64,000 nt of DNA. Origin: Nitrososphaerota archaeon. GTDB taxonomy: Archaea; Thermoproteota; Nitrososphaeria; Nitrososphaerales; Nitrosopumilaceae. The position numbers were made by a program, and so were the translations under genes. The notes beneath the pieces were generated by a model, which saw nothing but the letters and a program-made list of their open reading frames with translations, ran no database searches and was not told the DNA's origin. Positions 1 through 9,322 of this stretch are shown piece by piece (position 1 is the stretch's first letter; every line of letters starts with the position of its first letter). The stretch lies in assembly GCA_028866895.1 (NCBI GenBank), contig JAGWHF010000003.1:141989-205988 (forward strand), read 5' to 3'.

Positions 1-354
1 GCTCCCGCAATAACAAAGAAGAACAGACCCGCCAGCCTTGTTTCCGTGATATGCGACCAGTCCAACCTTAACGAGATAATAAATGCCATAGTTTCCGAGA
101 CTGGAACTCTGGGCTTGAGGATAACTTCCGCCAGCCGCTACCTAGTCCCAAGGACCATTGTCACAGTACCAATAGACATAAACGGCAGAAACTTTACCGT
201 GCAATGCAAGATTGCCAAGGGCGTGGACGGCAGTAGCAGTTTCAAGGTGGAGGCTGACAACATAAAGGCTATCTCACAAGCGCTTGGAATATCCTTCAGG
301 GACGCCAATACATTGGTTATTACGGAGGTTAGGCGAAAGATACACCTGAAATGA
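1..354 (+). CDS. larC: Nickel pincer cofactor cyclometallase LarC, C-terminal part (5' end outside window)
   Basis: The reading frame is open from base 1, so this is the C-terminal end of a longer gene; the GTG at 46 is internal. The segment starts with a lysine/arginine-proline stretch (KKNRPA) followed by a VICDQ...ETGTLGLRI pattern, which fits the C-terminal domain of LarC (DUF111/TIGR00299). LarC inserts nickel into the pyridinium pincer cofactor using CTP. The stop overlaps the start of larE by four bases (ATGA), so the two are translationally coupled. Family assignment rests on remembered motif similarity plus the larE neighbour. The catalytic N-terminal part cannot be seen. Confidence 0.8.
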   Translation, partial: APAITKKNRPASLVSVICDQSNLNEIINAIVSETGTLGLRITSASRYLVPRTIVTVPIDINGRNFTVQCKIAKGVDGSSSFKVEADNIKAISQALGISFRDANTLVITEVRRKIHLK

Positions 355-1151
355 GCAAGCTAGATCTCCTAATCAGATGGTTCGACGGAAGGGGAAGCGT
401 CATGGTGGCACTTTCCGGCGGCGTTGACAGCGCCCTTGTGGCCTATGCCGCCTACAAATCAATTGGAGTTATGGCCACGGCCGTCACCGCAGACTACAAG
501 ACGCTCGCACAGGACGAGTTGAATTCTGCAAGGATGATCTGTTCCGAGATTGGCATACCGCACATAATTACAGAATACAATGAGCTTGAAAACCCGGATT
601 TTGTAAAGAATGACAAGACCCGCTGCTTCCACTGCAGGACGCAGCTGGCCTCACATCTGGTGGAAATTGCATCAAGTAAGGGAATATCCACGATTGTAGA
701 CGGCACAAACCTTGACGACTTGGGCGAATACAGACCGGGAATAGCTGCGCTGCGTGAGGGCGGAGTGCTGAGCCCTTTGGTAGAGGTAGGACTTGCAAAG
801 GCCGAGGTTCGAAATTTTGCACGAGAGGCTGGCCTCTCAGTTTATGACCGGCCATCAAACTCCTGTCTTGCATCAAGAATCCCATGGGGTCAGCAGGTTA
901 CGGCTGAAAAACTTGTAATGATAGAGAAGGGCGAGAACATAGTAAAACACCTGCTGGGTGCAAGGCAGGTACGTGTGCGATACCTCGGCAACGAGGCTCG
1001 CGTGGAGATTGGACGGAACGAGCTGCATCTCCTCTCCGATAAGCCGAGGATCTCCCTTGTGAGGGAACGCCTGATGCAAATCGGATTTGAGCAGGTATCC
1101 ATAGATGAGGAAGGTTACAGGCCAGGAAAACTAAATGTGATTGTTGATTGA
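351..1151 (+). CDS. larE: Pyridinium-dithiocarboxylate mononucleotide sulfurtransferase LarE
   Basis: A 266-residue PP-loop ATPase with SGGVDS at residues 22-27. LarE adenylates the carboxylates of the pincer-cofactor precursor and replaces oxygen with sulfur. Three cysteines stand out: C92 and C95 in an RCFHC motif and C172 in SNSCLASR. Family knowledge divides LarE into a single-cysteine sacrificial class and a three-cysteine class that holds a [4Fe-4S] cluster and recycles; this protein looks like the second. It lies between larC (4-base overlap) and a cysteine desulfurase gene (4-base overlap), so all three should be one transcript. LarA and LarB are not in the window. Confidence 0.9.
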   Translation: MSKLDLLIRWFDGRGSVMVALSGGVDSALVAYAAYKSIGVMATAVTADYKTLAQDELNSARMICSEIGIPHIITEYNELENPDFVKNDKTRCFHCRTQLASHLVEIASSKGISTIVDGTNLDDLGEYRPGIAALREGGVLSPLVEVGLAKAEVRNFAREAGLSVYDRPSNSCLASRIPWGQQVTAEKLVMIEKGENIVKHLLGARQVRVRYLGNEARVEIGRNELHLLSDKPRISLVRERLMQIGFEQVSIDEEGYRPGKLNVIVD

Positions 1152-2305
1152 TATACCTAGACAACGCAGCGTCCACGCCTGTTCACCCCAAGGTGATAGA
1201 CAAGATGATCCCGTACCTTAAAGAGCAATATGGAAATCCCTCATCCATCCACAGGCTAGGACGAGCAGCCAACAGCGCGATTCAGAACGCAAGGAGAGAG
1301 ATAGCGGATCTGATCGGCGCCGATTCCAGGGAAATTCTCATTACTTCCGGAGGTACGGAATCAAACAACACGGCCGTCAATGGCATAATGCAGCATGGAA
1401 GGGGCAGGCATGTCATAACTTCTGCAATAGAACATGATGCTGTTCTTGAGCCCTGCAGGCGCCTTGAAAAGGATGGATGTAGAGTATCATACCTTCCCGT
1501 TGACTCCCAAGGACTTGTGAGTGTAGAGGATCTCAAACGTGAAATCTCAGAAGAGACGGCCCTTGTCACAATCATGTTGGCAAATAACGAGGTAGGCACG
1601 CTGCAGCCCATCAGGGAGCTGGCAGAGGTTGCCCGAAGCAAGGGCATAGTCTTCCACACTGATGCAGTACAGGCCGTGGGCAAGACACACATCAATGTTA
1701 ACGACCTCGGAGTGGACATGCTCTCCATCTCGTCCCACAAGATAAACGGCCCCAAGGGGGTTGGGGCCCTATACATAAGAAAGGGTGTCCCCATCACTCC
1801 TCTGATTCTTGGAGGTGGGCAGGAGATGGGTATGCGGTCAGGGACAGAGAATGTTGCGAGCATAGTAGGCTTTGGAGAGGCCTGTAAGATTGCAAGAGAG
1901 AACATGGAACAAAACATCATTCATTTCAGGAACCTTTCAGCCATCCTTTCCAGAAGAATCCTTAGCGAGATCCCAGCGACCACAATTAACGGCCATCCCC
2001 AACAGAGAATTCCCAACAATGTTCACGTGACCTTCCTTGGAGTAAATGGAGAGGACCTGATAATCAAACTCGACGAGAACAAGGTCGCAGCATCCACCGG
2101 CTCCGCCTGCTCCGTGAAGATACAGAAGGCATCGCATGTACTCAAAGCCATGGGAATGTCCCATGAACAGGTGACTGGATCACTCCGCCTGACGGTCGGA
2201 ACGGCAAACACTCGGGAGGAGGTTGAGCAGACCGTGGACATCCTAAAGATGGTCGTACGCGAGCTTCGCGCCGTCTCTCCCTACAAGAGCAAGTACAACT
2301 TTTAG
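1148..2305 (+). CDS. Cysteine desulfurase (NifS/IscS family)
   Basis: A 385-residue PLP enzyme that starts at TTG 1148, inside the last codons of larE. It opens with the YLDNAAST motif. The PLP lysine is K198 in SSHKINGPKG, and the active-site cysteine is C321 in the STGSACS loop, a short-loop NifS/IscS-like arrangement. It mobilises sulfur from cysteine as persulfide. The four-base overlap with larE suggests it supplies sulfur to LarE or builds its iron-sulfur cluster, although a general Fe-S or tRNA-thiolation role is equally open. No IscU/SUF scaffold gene is adjacent. The next gene is convergent, five bases away. Confidence 0.92.
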   Translation: MIYLDNAASTPVHPKVIDKMIPYLKEQYGNPSSIHRLGRAANSAIQNARREIADLIGADSREILITSGGTESNNTAVNGIMQHGRGRHVITSAIEHDAVLEPCRRLEKDGCRVSYLPVDSQGLVSVEDLKREISEETALVTIMLANNEVGTLQPIRELAEVARSKGIVFHTDAVQAVGKTHINVNDLGVDMLSISSHKINGPKGVGALYIRKGVPITPLILGGGQEMGMRSGTENVASIVGFGEACKIARENMEQNIIHFRNLSAILSRRILSEIPATTINGHPQQRIPNNVHVTFLGVNGEDLIIKLDENKVAASTGSACSVKIQKASHVLKAMGMSHEQVTGSLRLTVGTANTREEVEQTVDILKMVVRELRAVSPYKSKYNF

Positions 2306-2309
2306 GAGC

Positions 2310-5300
2310 CTACGGAGGCATTACCGTGATGTTATACCCGTTCTGAACAGTAAGCGGAACAAGGGAGTCCATGCCGTTCCAGACATACACTTGGGCAGAA
2401 TATGCCCCAGGCTGGTTTGGAGTCCACTGTACCTGCTCCCTAACCTGGCTGGAGGGACCTATGGAGTCGCTTATCCACTTAAGGTAAACCACCTTACCTT
2501 GGTTGTCCTTCACCTGCACAATATAGGAGATCTTCTGGTCCTTTTGATAGTCGCCGTTTGAGATAATGTCGTTAAACGTCACTGCCTGCCCGACCTTTGG
2601 ATTTCCAAGCAGAGGCAAACCGTTAGCATCTCCCACCTGGGTCACATGGGTAATCTTGGTGACATATGGAATAGGCGGAGCGGTCGGAGGAGGGGCAGTC
2701 GTCCCGCCCCGCTGCGTAGGCTCCGTCGGTGTCGAAGTCGAAGAGGCCACAGTAGAACCTACTATTACCGACCTCCCGTAGGCATCCATGTAGTCGTGAT
2801 ACCAGGCTTGTACCGTACCACCGATGGGGGATATGAGCGCAGTGCCGTCCTGATTGCAAATCCAGGAAGGCATCTTGAATGATCCCTTGTAAATTCCCGA
2901 ACCGGGAGCCGTTTCCGTAAGCGTAAACCCGGTGGCGGCAAGTCCTCCGTGAAAGACCCCGTCTATCGTACATTGGTGGAACCTGAACCCCTTTATCCAA
3001 ACCTCAAGGAGTATGTTGCCATTCCCGTCACCAACGGTATCCGCATTTGGCGAGGTTGGATCGCTGACCGTGGTAAATGACTGTATTGTATCAGATGCAA
3101 GATCCGGATCATCCAATGTGATGGTAACGGTCGAGCCTAGCCTATAACTTGCAGAGTCGAGCGTTACCGTTCCCGTATGGGTGGGAAGGCTGCTCTTGGA
3201 GGTGACAGGTGCAGGCTGCCCCCCCGCAGAGCTCTTGATAGAAAAATTTATTCCATTCTGGTCCACCATCTGGCTGTTAACAAGGAAGACTATGTTGCTT
3301 CCAAAGGTCTGAAGTCCCTTTATGAAGTTTGGATCAAACTGGTTGAGCTGGTTTGCAACCACATATTCCACCGTTCCTGCAAACACTCCAGAGCCCGGGC
3401 CGGTCTCCTGCAGCTCGGCACGGTAGATCGCATTGTTTACAGGTTGGTTGTTCTTCATTCCAAAGGAAAAGATGTCGAAGACTATGGGTTGAGTATCCGT
3501 TTCCTGTGAGATGGCCCCTCCCGAGCTTCCAAAGTTTATCTCAAGATATACAGGAACGCTTGCGGGCTGGGATTCTATAGACGTGACTGCCGAGCTACTT
3601 ATCTGGACCAAACCGTTTGCGGAAGAAATGGATCCCGGCGGGACAAGCTGGACGGATGGTCCCGTTTTTGCACCACCGAAATGAAGTGTCATGCTCACCC
3701 CCGAAAACGATCCTACGCCCAGTTGGAGTTGGAAGGACCGGAGGTCATAGTTTACCCAGTCCGTACCGGCTGAATTTGGCTGGCTCGTATCAATAAGAAG
3801 ACTGTCAAGATCCCCGGCCGTCACCCCAAGGTTGGCCGTTACCGCATAAAAATTCGTGGCAGGAGTTGATCTGGTATCAATCACCAGCCTTGCCGAGTTT
3901 GGGTCTGTTACGCTCGAGGGCACCGAAATGGGGTTTGCAAGGGTAGCTGGGTCGGGGTAAAAGTTCACGCCCGATGCCCCAACAAGCGTAACCGGATCCC
4001 CGATCTTGAGTGTAGGGATGACTGCCGAGCTTCTGAAAACATTCAGGGTTTCGACAATTCCAGAGTTTAACACCTGGTCTCGGTCGGTAAGCGTGATTTG
4101 TTCCCTCTGCCCTGGGCCAAAGGTACCCTGCCCTCCTCCAAGGCTGAGGCCTGCCGTGGTTGTCCCGGATACTATGGATGCTGACTGGAGATCATATTCA
4201 AGCGTGGCAGCCTGCCCTCTTGGTGCGCTTGCCAGAACTCCCAGGGTAGATACGTCATTGTAATTGGTGGAAAATATCCCAGTGTTTGGCCCAGTCTCCA
4301 CAAAAGTCACCAAGTTATTGTAGGTGACTCCCTTGGCGGAAATTGATGAGCTGGTCTGAAGCCCGTTTGTCTTTAGGCCCACGACGTTTCCAGTGTTCAT
4401 CTCCACCCTGCCATTGTCCCTAAACCCCAAGCTTCCTAGGTACGGCGAGAGATTCACGAGGCCGGTAGTGCCTCCACCTCCGAATTCCGGAAATGCCTGA
4501 TAGAAGGTTGCGTCAGGACTTGCAACGTTAAATGTCCAAGAATCCACTGCGGTTGGATCCTCGTCAAGTTGGATGTCGTTTATTGTAGCAAACACATCCG
4601 AGCCTGCTGGATACATCTGCCTGTCAAGGTTCAGCGAGATGTTTGGGATGTCAAAGTAGGTCAGTGCAACGCTCTGAGTCCCCGTCGGCGCATCATATTC
4701 TACCGTTACGGCATTTGCGAGGCTGAATAGCTGTATTATGGGCCAGATGTTAGGGTTGATGCCAATCTGTCCTGTCGACACGGATGGATTCTGGTTCAAA
4801 GATGGCGGATTCTTGACCACGTTGTCCTGATTGACATTCGGCGGCTTTGGAGTACCGCTGCAGACACCAAATGATGCAAGACCCTGAGTGGTGCCCGAAA
4901 GCCCGTTTGAATCAGGGATTGCAACGCCGTCACTTTGTGAGAAATCTGCCCCCAGTACAGACGATGGCGTAGATGACGAACAAAAAACGCCGAAATCAAG
5001 GTTCTGCCCGGGGCTTCCTGCAAGTGATATCTGGTCTGCCTGCTTCGCCGCTTCCGTGTCTGCAAAGAACGCATACCAATACCCGTCCGAAGCCTGTGCC
5101 ATGCGAAGCTGCCTCCCGTTCACGTTGACGTTGGGTTCTCCCTGCGCCTGGTCAAGCTGGTTGTTGTTTCCCTTCACTATCACCTCTATTACCATTGAGC
5201 CGTCAAAGTGGTTCTCAAACATGCTGTTCTCCGCTGAGACGAAAAGGTTTGGATGATCCGAATAACCATGTGCGGCCGGGGCAAAAGAATTGGGAAGCAG

Positions 5301-5387
5301 TAAAATCACCAACAGCAGTAAGGCGTTTTTTCTGTACAACTGGGTAGGATTGCCCACTCTTGGAATTAACCTTGTCGAATGAATCAT
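2310..5387 (-). CDS. Large secreted S-layer-like surface protein
   Basis: 1025 residues with an N-terminal signal peptide (hydrophobic core KNALLLLVILLL, likely cleaved near AAHG). The early part has features I associate with Nitrososphaeria S-layer proteins: a FENHFDGSMVIEV segment, a VNVNGRQLRM...YWYAFFAD block, and a GVFCSSS segment. The rest is threonine-, serine- and glycine-rich beta-sandwich-like sequence, with repeated ETGPxxGxF/Y phrases (for example near residues 370 and 665) and a C-terminal Ig-like segment ending in YNITVMPP. There is no C-terminal membrane anchor. It is probably a structural cell-envelope protein. Whether it is the main S-layer subunit or a paralogue cannot be told here. 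Confidence 0.75.
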   Translation of the reverse strand: MIHSTRLIPRVGNPTQLYRKNALLLLVILLLPNSFAPAAHGYSDHPNLFVSAENSMFENHFDGSMVIEVIVKGNNNQLDQAQGEPNVNVNGRQLRMAQASDGYWYAFFADTEAAKQADQISLAGSPGQNLDFGVFCSSSTPSSVLGADFSQSDGVAIPDSNGLSGTTQGLASFGVCSGTPKPPNVNQDNVVKNPPSLNQNPSVSTGQIGINPNIWPIIQLFSLANAVTVEYDAPTGTQSVALTYFDIPNISLNLDRQMYPAGSDVFATINDIQLDEDPTAVDSWTFNVASPDATFYQAFPEFGGGGTTGLVNLSPYLGSLGFRDNGRVEMNTGNVVGLKTNGLQTSSSISAKGVTYNNLVTFVETGPNTGIFSTNYNDVSTLGVLASAPRGQAATLEYDLQSASIVSGTTTAGLSLGGGQGTFGPGQREQITLTDRDQVLNSGIVETLNVFRSSAVIPTLKIGDPVTLVGASGVNFYPDPATLANPISVPSSVTDPNSARLVIDTRSTPATNFYAVTANLGVTAGDLDSLLIDTSQPNSAGTDWVNYDLRSFQLQLGVGSFSGVSMTLHFGGAKTGPSVQLVPPGSISSANGLVQISSSAVTSIESQPASVPVYLEINFGSSGGAISQETDTQPIVFDIFSFGMKNNQPVNNAIYRAELQETGPGSGVFAGTVEYVVANQLNQFDPNFIKGLQTFGSNIVFLVNSQMVDQNGINFSIKSSAGGQPAPVTSKSSLPTHTGTVTLDSASYRLGSTVTITLDDPDLASDTIQSFTTVSDPTSPNADTVGDGNGNILLEVWIKGFRFHQCTIDGVFHGGLAATGFTLTETAPGSGIYKGSFKMPSWICNQDGTALISPIGGTVQAWYHDYMDAYGRSVIVGSTVASSTSTPTEPTQRGGTTAPPPTAPPIPYVTKITHVTQVGDANGLPLLGNPKVGQAVTFNDIISNGDYQKDQKISYIVQVKDNQGKVVYLKWISDSIGPSSQVREQVQWTPNQPGAYSAQVYVWNGMDSLVPLTVQNGYNITVMPP

Positions 5388-5456
5388 GCGGCCCTACTTG
5401 CGGATCCTTCGAGAAACCTACGAAGTTTTAACTAAGGGAGACGTAGGAGCCAAGCC

Positions 5457-5966
5457 ATGATAAACACCACAGGATTGCTCGTAGTGAGCGGCATCCTGGT
5501 GATTGTAGGGATGGTGATTTCCTACTTCCTCTCGGAAAACGAGATGAATGAAATCGGCATGTCGCAGCAGACCGTCCCGAGCGGTTCATTCATGAATGTA
5601 ACTAAAAGCCTAGACCCTGCAAAGAGCAGTGACGGAGTATATTCTGTTAAGATATCCGGGTTTACGGAGGGGGACGCTGTAAAGGCAAGCATAATTGATC
5701 CCATGGGCAGCACAATCATAACCCGGACCGTGGAGAAAAGCCCCTTTCAGGAAAACTTTACAGTTTCCTCCAACGGGACATACGAGCTCAAGGTTCAAAA
5801 TCACGCCAAGAGTGATCTTCAAGTGCTTGCAATAATCGGATATTATCCCCCAGGCGCTACGTGGCTCGACGCTGCAAGCATTATAATTCTGATAGTGGGG
5901 CTAAGCGGCCTTGCCATAGGCATGATGTATTTTATCAAGGGCCGCGGAAAGATGGGCGTCAGTTAA
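5457..5966 (+). CDS. Small membrane protein with two transmembrane segments, unknown function
   Basis: 169 residues. There is a hydrophobic helix near residues 6-25, a roughly 110-residue beta-rich extracytoplasmic part (motifs FTEGDAVKASI and SNGTYELKVQN), and a second helix near residues 140-160 followed by a short basic tail. This layout resembles the two-TM, emp24-like unknown proteins common in ammonia-oxidising archaea; no function is assigned. It is divergent from the S-layer-like gene. An AGTTTTAACT sequence at about 5423-5432 lies about 29 bp upstream and could serve as TATA element. Its 3' end overlaps the convergent winged-helix gene by eight bases. Confidence 0.65.
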   Translation: MINTTGLLVVSGILVIVGMVISYFLSENEMNEIGMSQQTVPSGSFMNVTKSLDPAKSSDGVYSVKISGFTEGDAVKASIIDPMGSTIITRTVEKSPFQENFTVSSNGTYELKVQNHAKSDLQVLAIIGYYPPGATWLDAASIIILIVGLSGLAIGMMYFIKGRGKMGVS

Positions 5967-6282
5967 GAAACTGGTCCAGTTCCGTCAAACCGCTGACCAC
6001 GCCATCAAAGTTCTCGTCCGATTCCATTATCTTGTTGAGTTTGTCGGCGTCCACTTTGAAAACTACCTGTCCTCCGTCCTCCCTTATGAGTACAAATCCG
6101 TGTTCCACGACGTATGACAGCCTCGCCCTAATTTCCCCTTCAGAAACTCGAAGCCTCTGCGCAAGGTATCCGGAATCCTTCTCTCCGTCCTCCAGTTCCG
6201 CCAGAATTACCGAGACGCTTGGGTCTACCAATACCTCCAACATCTTGCGCTTGTCATAACCTCCCATATCCCCATTATCCAT
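5959..6282 (-). CDS. Winged-helix DNA-binding protein (ArsR-like)
   Basis: 107 residues. The segment from about residue 18 to 75 reads as a winged helix: LVDPSVSVILAELED, then SGYLAQRLRVSEGEIRARLSYVVEHGFV (helix-turn-helix), then a short wing. The C-terminus is acidic. It is the last gene of a leftward operon after the AAA ATPase and VWA genes, overlapping the VWA stop by eight bases, so it may regulate that module or the S-layer-like gene downstream. The target is unknown. Confidence 0.7.
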   Translation of the reverse strand: MDNGDMGGYDKRKMLEVLVDPSVSVILAELEDGEKDSGYLAQRLRVSEGEIRARLSYVVEHGFVLIREDGGQVVFKVDADKLNKIMESDENFDGVVSGLTELDQFLN

Positions 6283-7669
6283 GCCTTGATCGAAGTACCC
6301 TTCTCTTGTTTAGGATAAAATCGTTTATCAGGATTCGGTCAATCTTTTCCGGATTGATATAATATGCCCTCCCCCTGAGATGCCTTTCTAGGTTCTCGAC
6401 GTAACTGAGAAGTTCAGCCTCCTCGCTTACCATGATGGTGTCAATCTCTATCCCCTCGCGCCTGCATTTTTTTGCCTCTTGTAGTGTACTTGCCTCGATA
6501 GCGGGATCAACCTGCCTGTACCTGTAGCAAAGGTACACCATCTCATCTCTAATGTCAAGGGTTGCCTGCCTCTCAGTCCTAAGTTTGGAGAGTGTTGCCT
6601 CGTCTGGCTTGTAGAAATGCGAATAAGGCTTGTCCGACAAAATCTGGTTTTTCTGCGACGCGTTATCCACAAAGCATGCCGAGGGCTGTCCGTCCGTAAT
6701 CATCACGATTCTCTTGTTTTGCGCCCCATCCTTTTTCAGAATCCTCAAGGAAAGCCTAAGTGCTGCCTGATAGTTTGTGTAGTGCAAAAAGTTGTCGTTT
6801 GCATCATAGGTCTTCAGGTACGGGATGTCCTGCGGTTTTATCTCCGATGCCAGAGATCCAAAGCCAACCACGTAGATAGAGTCACTTGGAAAGAACTTCT
6901 TGTTCAACACATAGAGTGCCCACAAGGCCTTCTTTGCAGCCTCAATCCTGCTTCCCTCGCCTGAGCTTAAAGAGTACTTCATTGTAGAGCTGAGATCTAT
7001 ACAGTAGACCACGGCCACCTTTACGTCCTCCCGCGTCTCAAATCTCTCAAAGTCATCGAACTCCACCCTTATCGGCAACTCTACCGCCTGTTTTTTGGCC
7101 CTGACCCTCTCCACAGAATTGAGTACCGTCCTTGCCACGTCTAGGTTTTTGAAATCCTCGCCCCGCTCCAGCTTCGTGGTGGAATCAAGGACAGTACTTC
7201 CCGAACCCAGGCTTTTCGTCTCGTGCAGGCCCAAGCCCCCCTCGTTTACCGCCTTTATTAGATCCTCTAACATTCGCTGCCCTATCTCATAGAACCCCTT
7301 GTTCGTAAGCCATCGCCTGTCATCTTTTAGGTAACCCTTCCTTTGCAAGTATCTCGTGATCGCCTCACCTGATCCCCGTATGTCAGGCTCGTTTTTTTCC
7401 TCGCCCTCTGCAGCCGGCTTTTCTCCCCTCAGTGCGTTTTGCAATATCTTCTCAAGATCCTGTACCGATGGCGTCCTTTCCTTCACCGCCTGCCTTGCAA
7501 GCGCCCTTAGAATCCCCCTCAGTTGGTCGTTTGAAACCTCAGGACCTGAGGAACTCTTACCCGAACTGTCCTCCTTCCTTAGGGAGTAAACAAAGTTGGA
7601 TGCCCTAGGCGGCAACGTATGCGCCCTCTTGCCTAGCCAAAATCCTGGGTTCGGTGAAACATAGGCCAT
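6275..7669 (-). CDS. von Willebrand factor A domain protein, partner of a MoxR-type ATPase
   Basis: 464 residues. The N-terminal half is charged and helical. The C-terminal half is a VWA domain with a MIDAS-like DLSST motif (in VVYCIDLSSTMKYS), a later ITDGQPS segment, and a central DAND...NYQAALRLSLRIL stretch. MoxR ATPase/VWA pairs act as metal-chelatase-like or protein-maturation machines. The ATG at 7669 makes a 65-base overlap with the ATPase gene. A TTG at 7615 (in HTLPPRAS) would reduce the overlap to 11 bases and is a reasonable alternative start. Cytoplasmic: no signal peptide or membrane helix is visible. Confidence 0.82.
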   Translation of the reverse strand: MAYVSPNPGFWLGKRAHTLPPRASNFVYSLRKEDSSGKSSSGPEVSNDQLRGILRALARQAVKERTPSVQDLEKILQNALRGEKPAAEGEEKNEPDIRGSGEAITRYLQRKGYLKDDRRWLTNKGFYEIGQRMLEDLIKAVNEGGLGLHETKSLGSGSTVLDSTTKLERGEDFKNLDVARTVLNSVERVRAKKQAVELPIRVEFDDFERFETREDVKVAVVYCIDLSSTMKYSLSSGEGSRIEAAKKALWALYVLNKKFFPSDSIYVVGFGSLASEIKPQDIPYLKTYDANDNFLHYTNYQAALRLSLRILKKDGAQNKRIVMITDGQPSACFVDNASQKNQILSDKPYSHFYKPDEATLSKLRTERQATLDIRDEMVYLCYRYRQVDPAIEASTLQEAKKCRREGIEIDTIMVSEEAELLSYVENLERHLRGRAYYINPEKIDRILINDFILNKRRVLRSRHG

Positions 7670-9242
7670 CTAGCGTCAACTCGAGTGCCGCGGCCCTCAG
7701 TTCGCTGCCTGCTGCCTGTGAAAATATCAGGGATTCAAGAGGTATGCCGTGGTGCTTTGCCACCTCCACAAACCTGTCCTGCTCCGAGAGAGCCTTCTGG
7801 TAGATCCCTTCCACAACACCCGACAACGATTTGAAATCTTTCAGCTGGTTTTCATAGGATGCCGCCATGCTGTTGGTCCCTACGATTGCCTGCGAGACTA
7901 GGAAATTCTTCCCCTCAAACTCTTTCCGGATGGCCTCATAAACCTCTTGCCCCACTCCCTTGAGGTACTCAAGTGATGTCTCTTTGATGGATTCTTCTAT
8001 CAAACTTGCAAGGGTTTTCTCCCTGTTCTCCTCCGTATCGTCAAGCTCGGCAAGTTCAAACTTGGCGCACTGCCCTATGCAACCTATGTCGCTTGGCCTA
8101 GGCAGCGGTAGCAATTTGTGGGAAAGCGCCCTTGTTCTTTCCGCCTCTCCCACAAGGAGTTCAAGTCCGTGGACGCTCATCCTGACGCTTACGCCCTTGT
8201 CCTGGTTTATCTCCTTGCTCTGCCGCGCCTTCTGTACGACACGCACTAGCACCTTCAACATGAATACAGGGATAAATGATATGGGCATCCTAGATTCCTG
8301 AGCCGCTATCAACATTTCATCGTCGAGGGTTTTTGGGTAGTGAGTACGAATATGGCTCCTAAGCCTGTCATAAAGGGGCTCTATTATCTTGCCCGCATGT
8401 GTGTAATCAATAGGATTTGCAGTGGCAACAAAGACGGTCTTTGGCTCAAAGGTTACCGGATACGATCCGGTGGTGAACCTTCCCTCTTGGAGTACGGACA
8501 GGAGGGCAACCTGTTTTCTAGTATCCAAGACCGGGAGCTCGTCTATACAGAACAGGCCATGCTTTGCCTGCATGAGCTGTCCAGGAGAGTAGGATTCCAT
8601 TTCATAAAGCTCCGTCCCTTTTTTAGTGACCTTTATGGCATCTATCTGTCCTACGAGATCCTTTACTGAGATATCAGGTGTTGCAAGCACGTACTTGAAC
8701 CTGTCTCTTCCTTCCACCCAATCAACTGGCGTGTCCAGCCCGCTGTTTCTTATCTTATTCATGCTTGCAGATTCCATGTAAAATGTCGGACTTGACATCA
8801 GCGGTTCTTTGTCACCCAACAAAAGGGCAAGATGGCTTGCCGGAAGATCCATCGGGCAGTCGTTGGTGATGCTTCCACGTACCACCGGCATCGGGGAAAG
8901 CAAGGTCTCCGCAATTGTCTGTGCAATCCTGGTCTTTGCCTGCCCTATCTGTCCCACAAGCATCATGTCGTGCCTTGACAGGATTGCACGGTCGAGCGCC
9001 GGTACGACGTCGTCATCAAATCCTATAATTCCCGGGTACCTTGTGGTGTTTGATCTTATCTTAGAAGCAAGATTTCTCCTCAACTGTTCCTTTGCGCCTA
9101 TCACCTTGTAATTTATCTCCAAAAGCGCCCCTAGCGTCTTTATCTCCCTGTAGTCCTCAGGTACGCCCGCCATTATCTCAGAGTACTTGGGATCGGCATC
9201 ATAGCTGCGATTGACTAGATTCTCAAAATCCTGGGCCAACAA
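7605..9242 (-). CDS. MoxR / magnesium-chelatase-like AAA+ ATPase
   Basis: 545 residues from TTG 9242 (the next codon is also TTG). Walker A is GQIGQAKT, Walker B is GLFCIDEL, sensor 1 lies in FVATANPIDY, and DRLRSHI follows as the arginine-finger region. The order and spacing fit the MoxR/ChlI clade of AAA+ ATPases. The C-terminal 200 residues are helical, charged and family-specific. It is the first gene of the operon with the VWA and winged-helix genes; the three probably form one functional unit that remodels or activates an unidentified client. The start region lies back to back with the uS13 gene. Confidence 0.85.
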   Translation of the reverse strand: MLAQDFENLVNRSYDADPKYSEIMAGVPEDYREIKTLGALLEINYKVIGAKEQLRRNLASKIRSNTTRYPGIIGFDDDVVPALDRAILSRHDMMLVGQIGQAKTRIAQTIAETLLSPMPVVRGSITNDCPMDLPASHLALLLGDKEPLMSSPTFYMESASMNKIRNSGLDTPVDWVEGRDRFKYVLATPDISVKDLVGQIDAIKVTKKGTELYEMESYSPGQLMQAKHGLFCIDELPVLDTRKQVALLSVLQEGRFTTGSYPVTFEPKTVFVATANPIDYTHAGKIIEPLYDRLRSHIRTHYPKTLDDEMLIAAQESRMPISFIPVFMLKVLVRVVQKARQSKEINQDKGVSVRMSVHGLELLVGEAERTRALSHKLLPLPRPSDIGCIGQCAKFELAELDDTEENREKTLASLIEESIKETSLEYLKGVGQEVYEAIRKEFEGKNFLVSQAIVGTNSMAASYENQLKDFKSLSGVVEGIYQKALSEQDRFVEVAKHHGIPLESLIFSQAAGSELRAAALELTLDGLCFTEPRILARQEGAYVAA

Positions 9243-9322
9243 GATAACTAGGATCCAATTCGGATTTAAAGCATGTTTGCTTTAGCATGGTTTTTATCGG
9301 GGAAAAAGCGGTTTTTCAGTGC

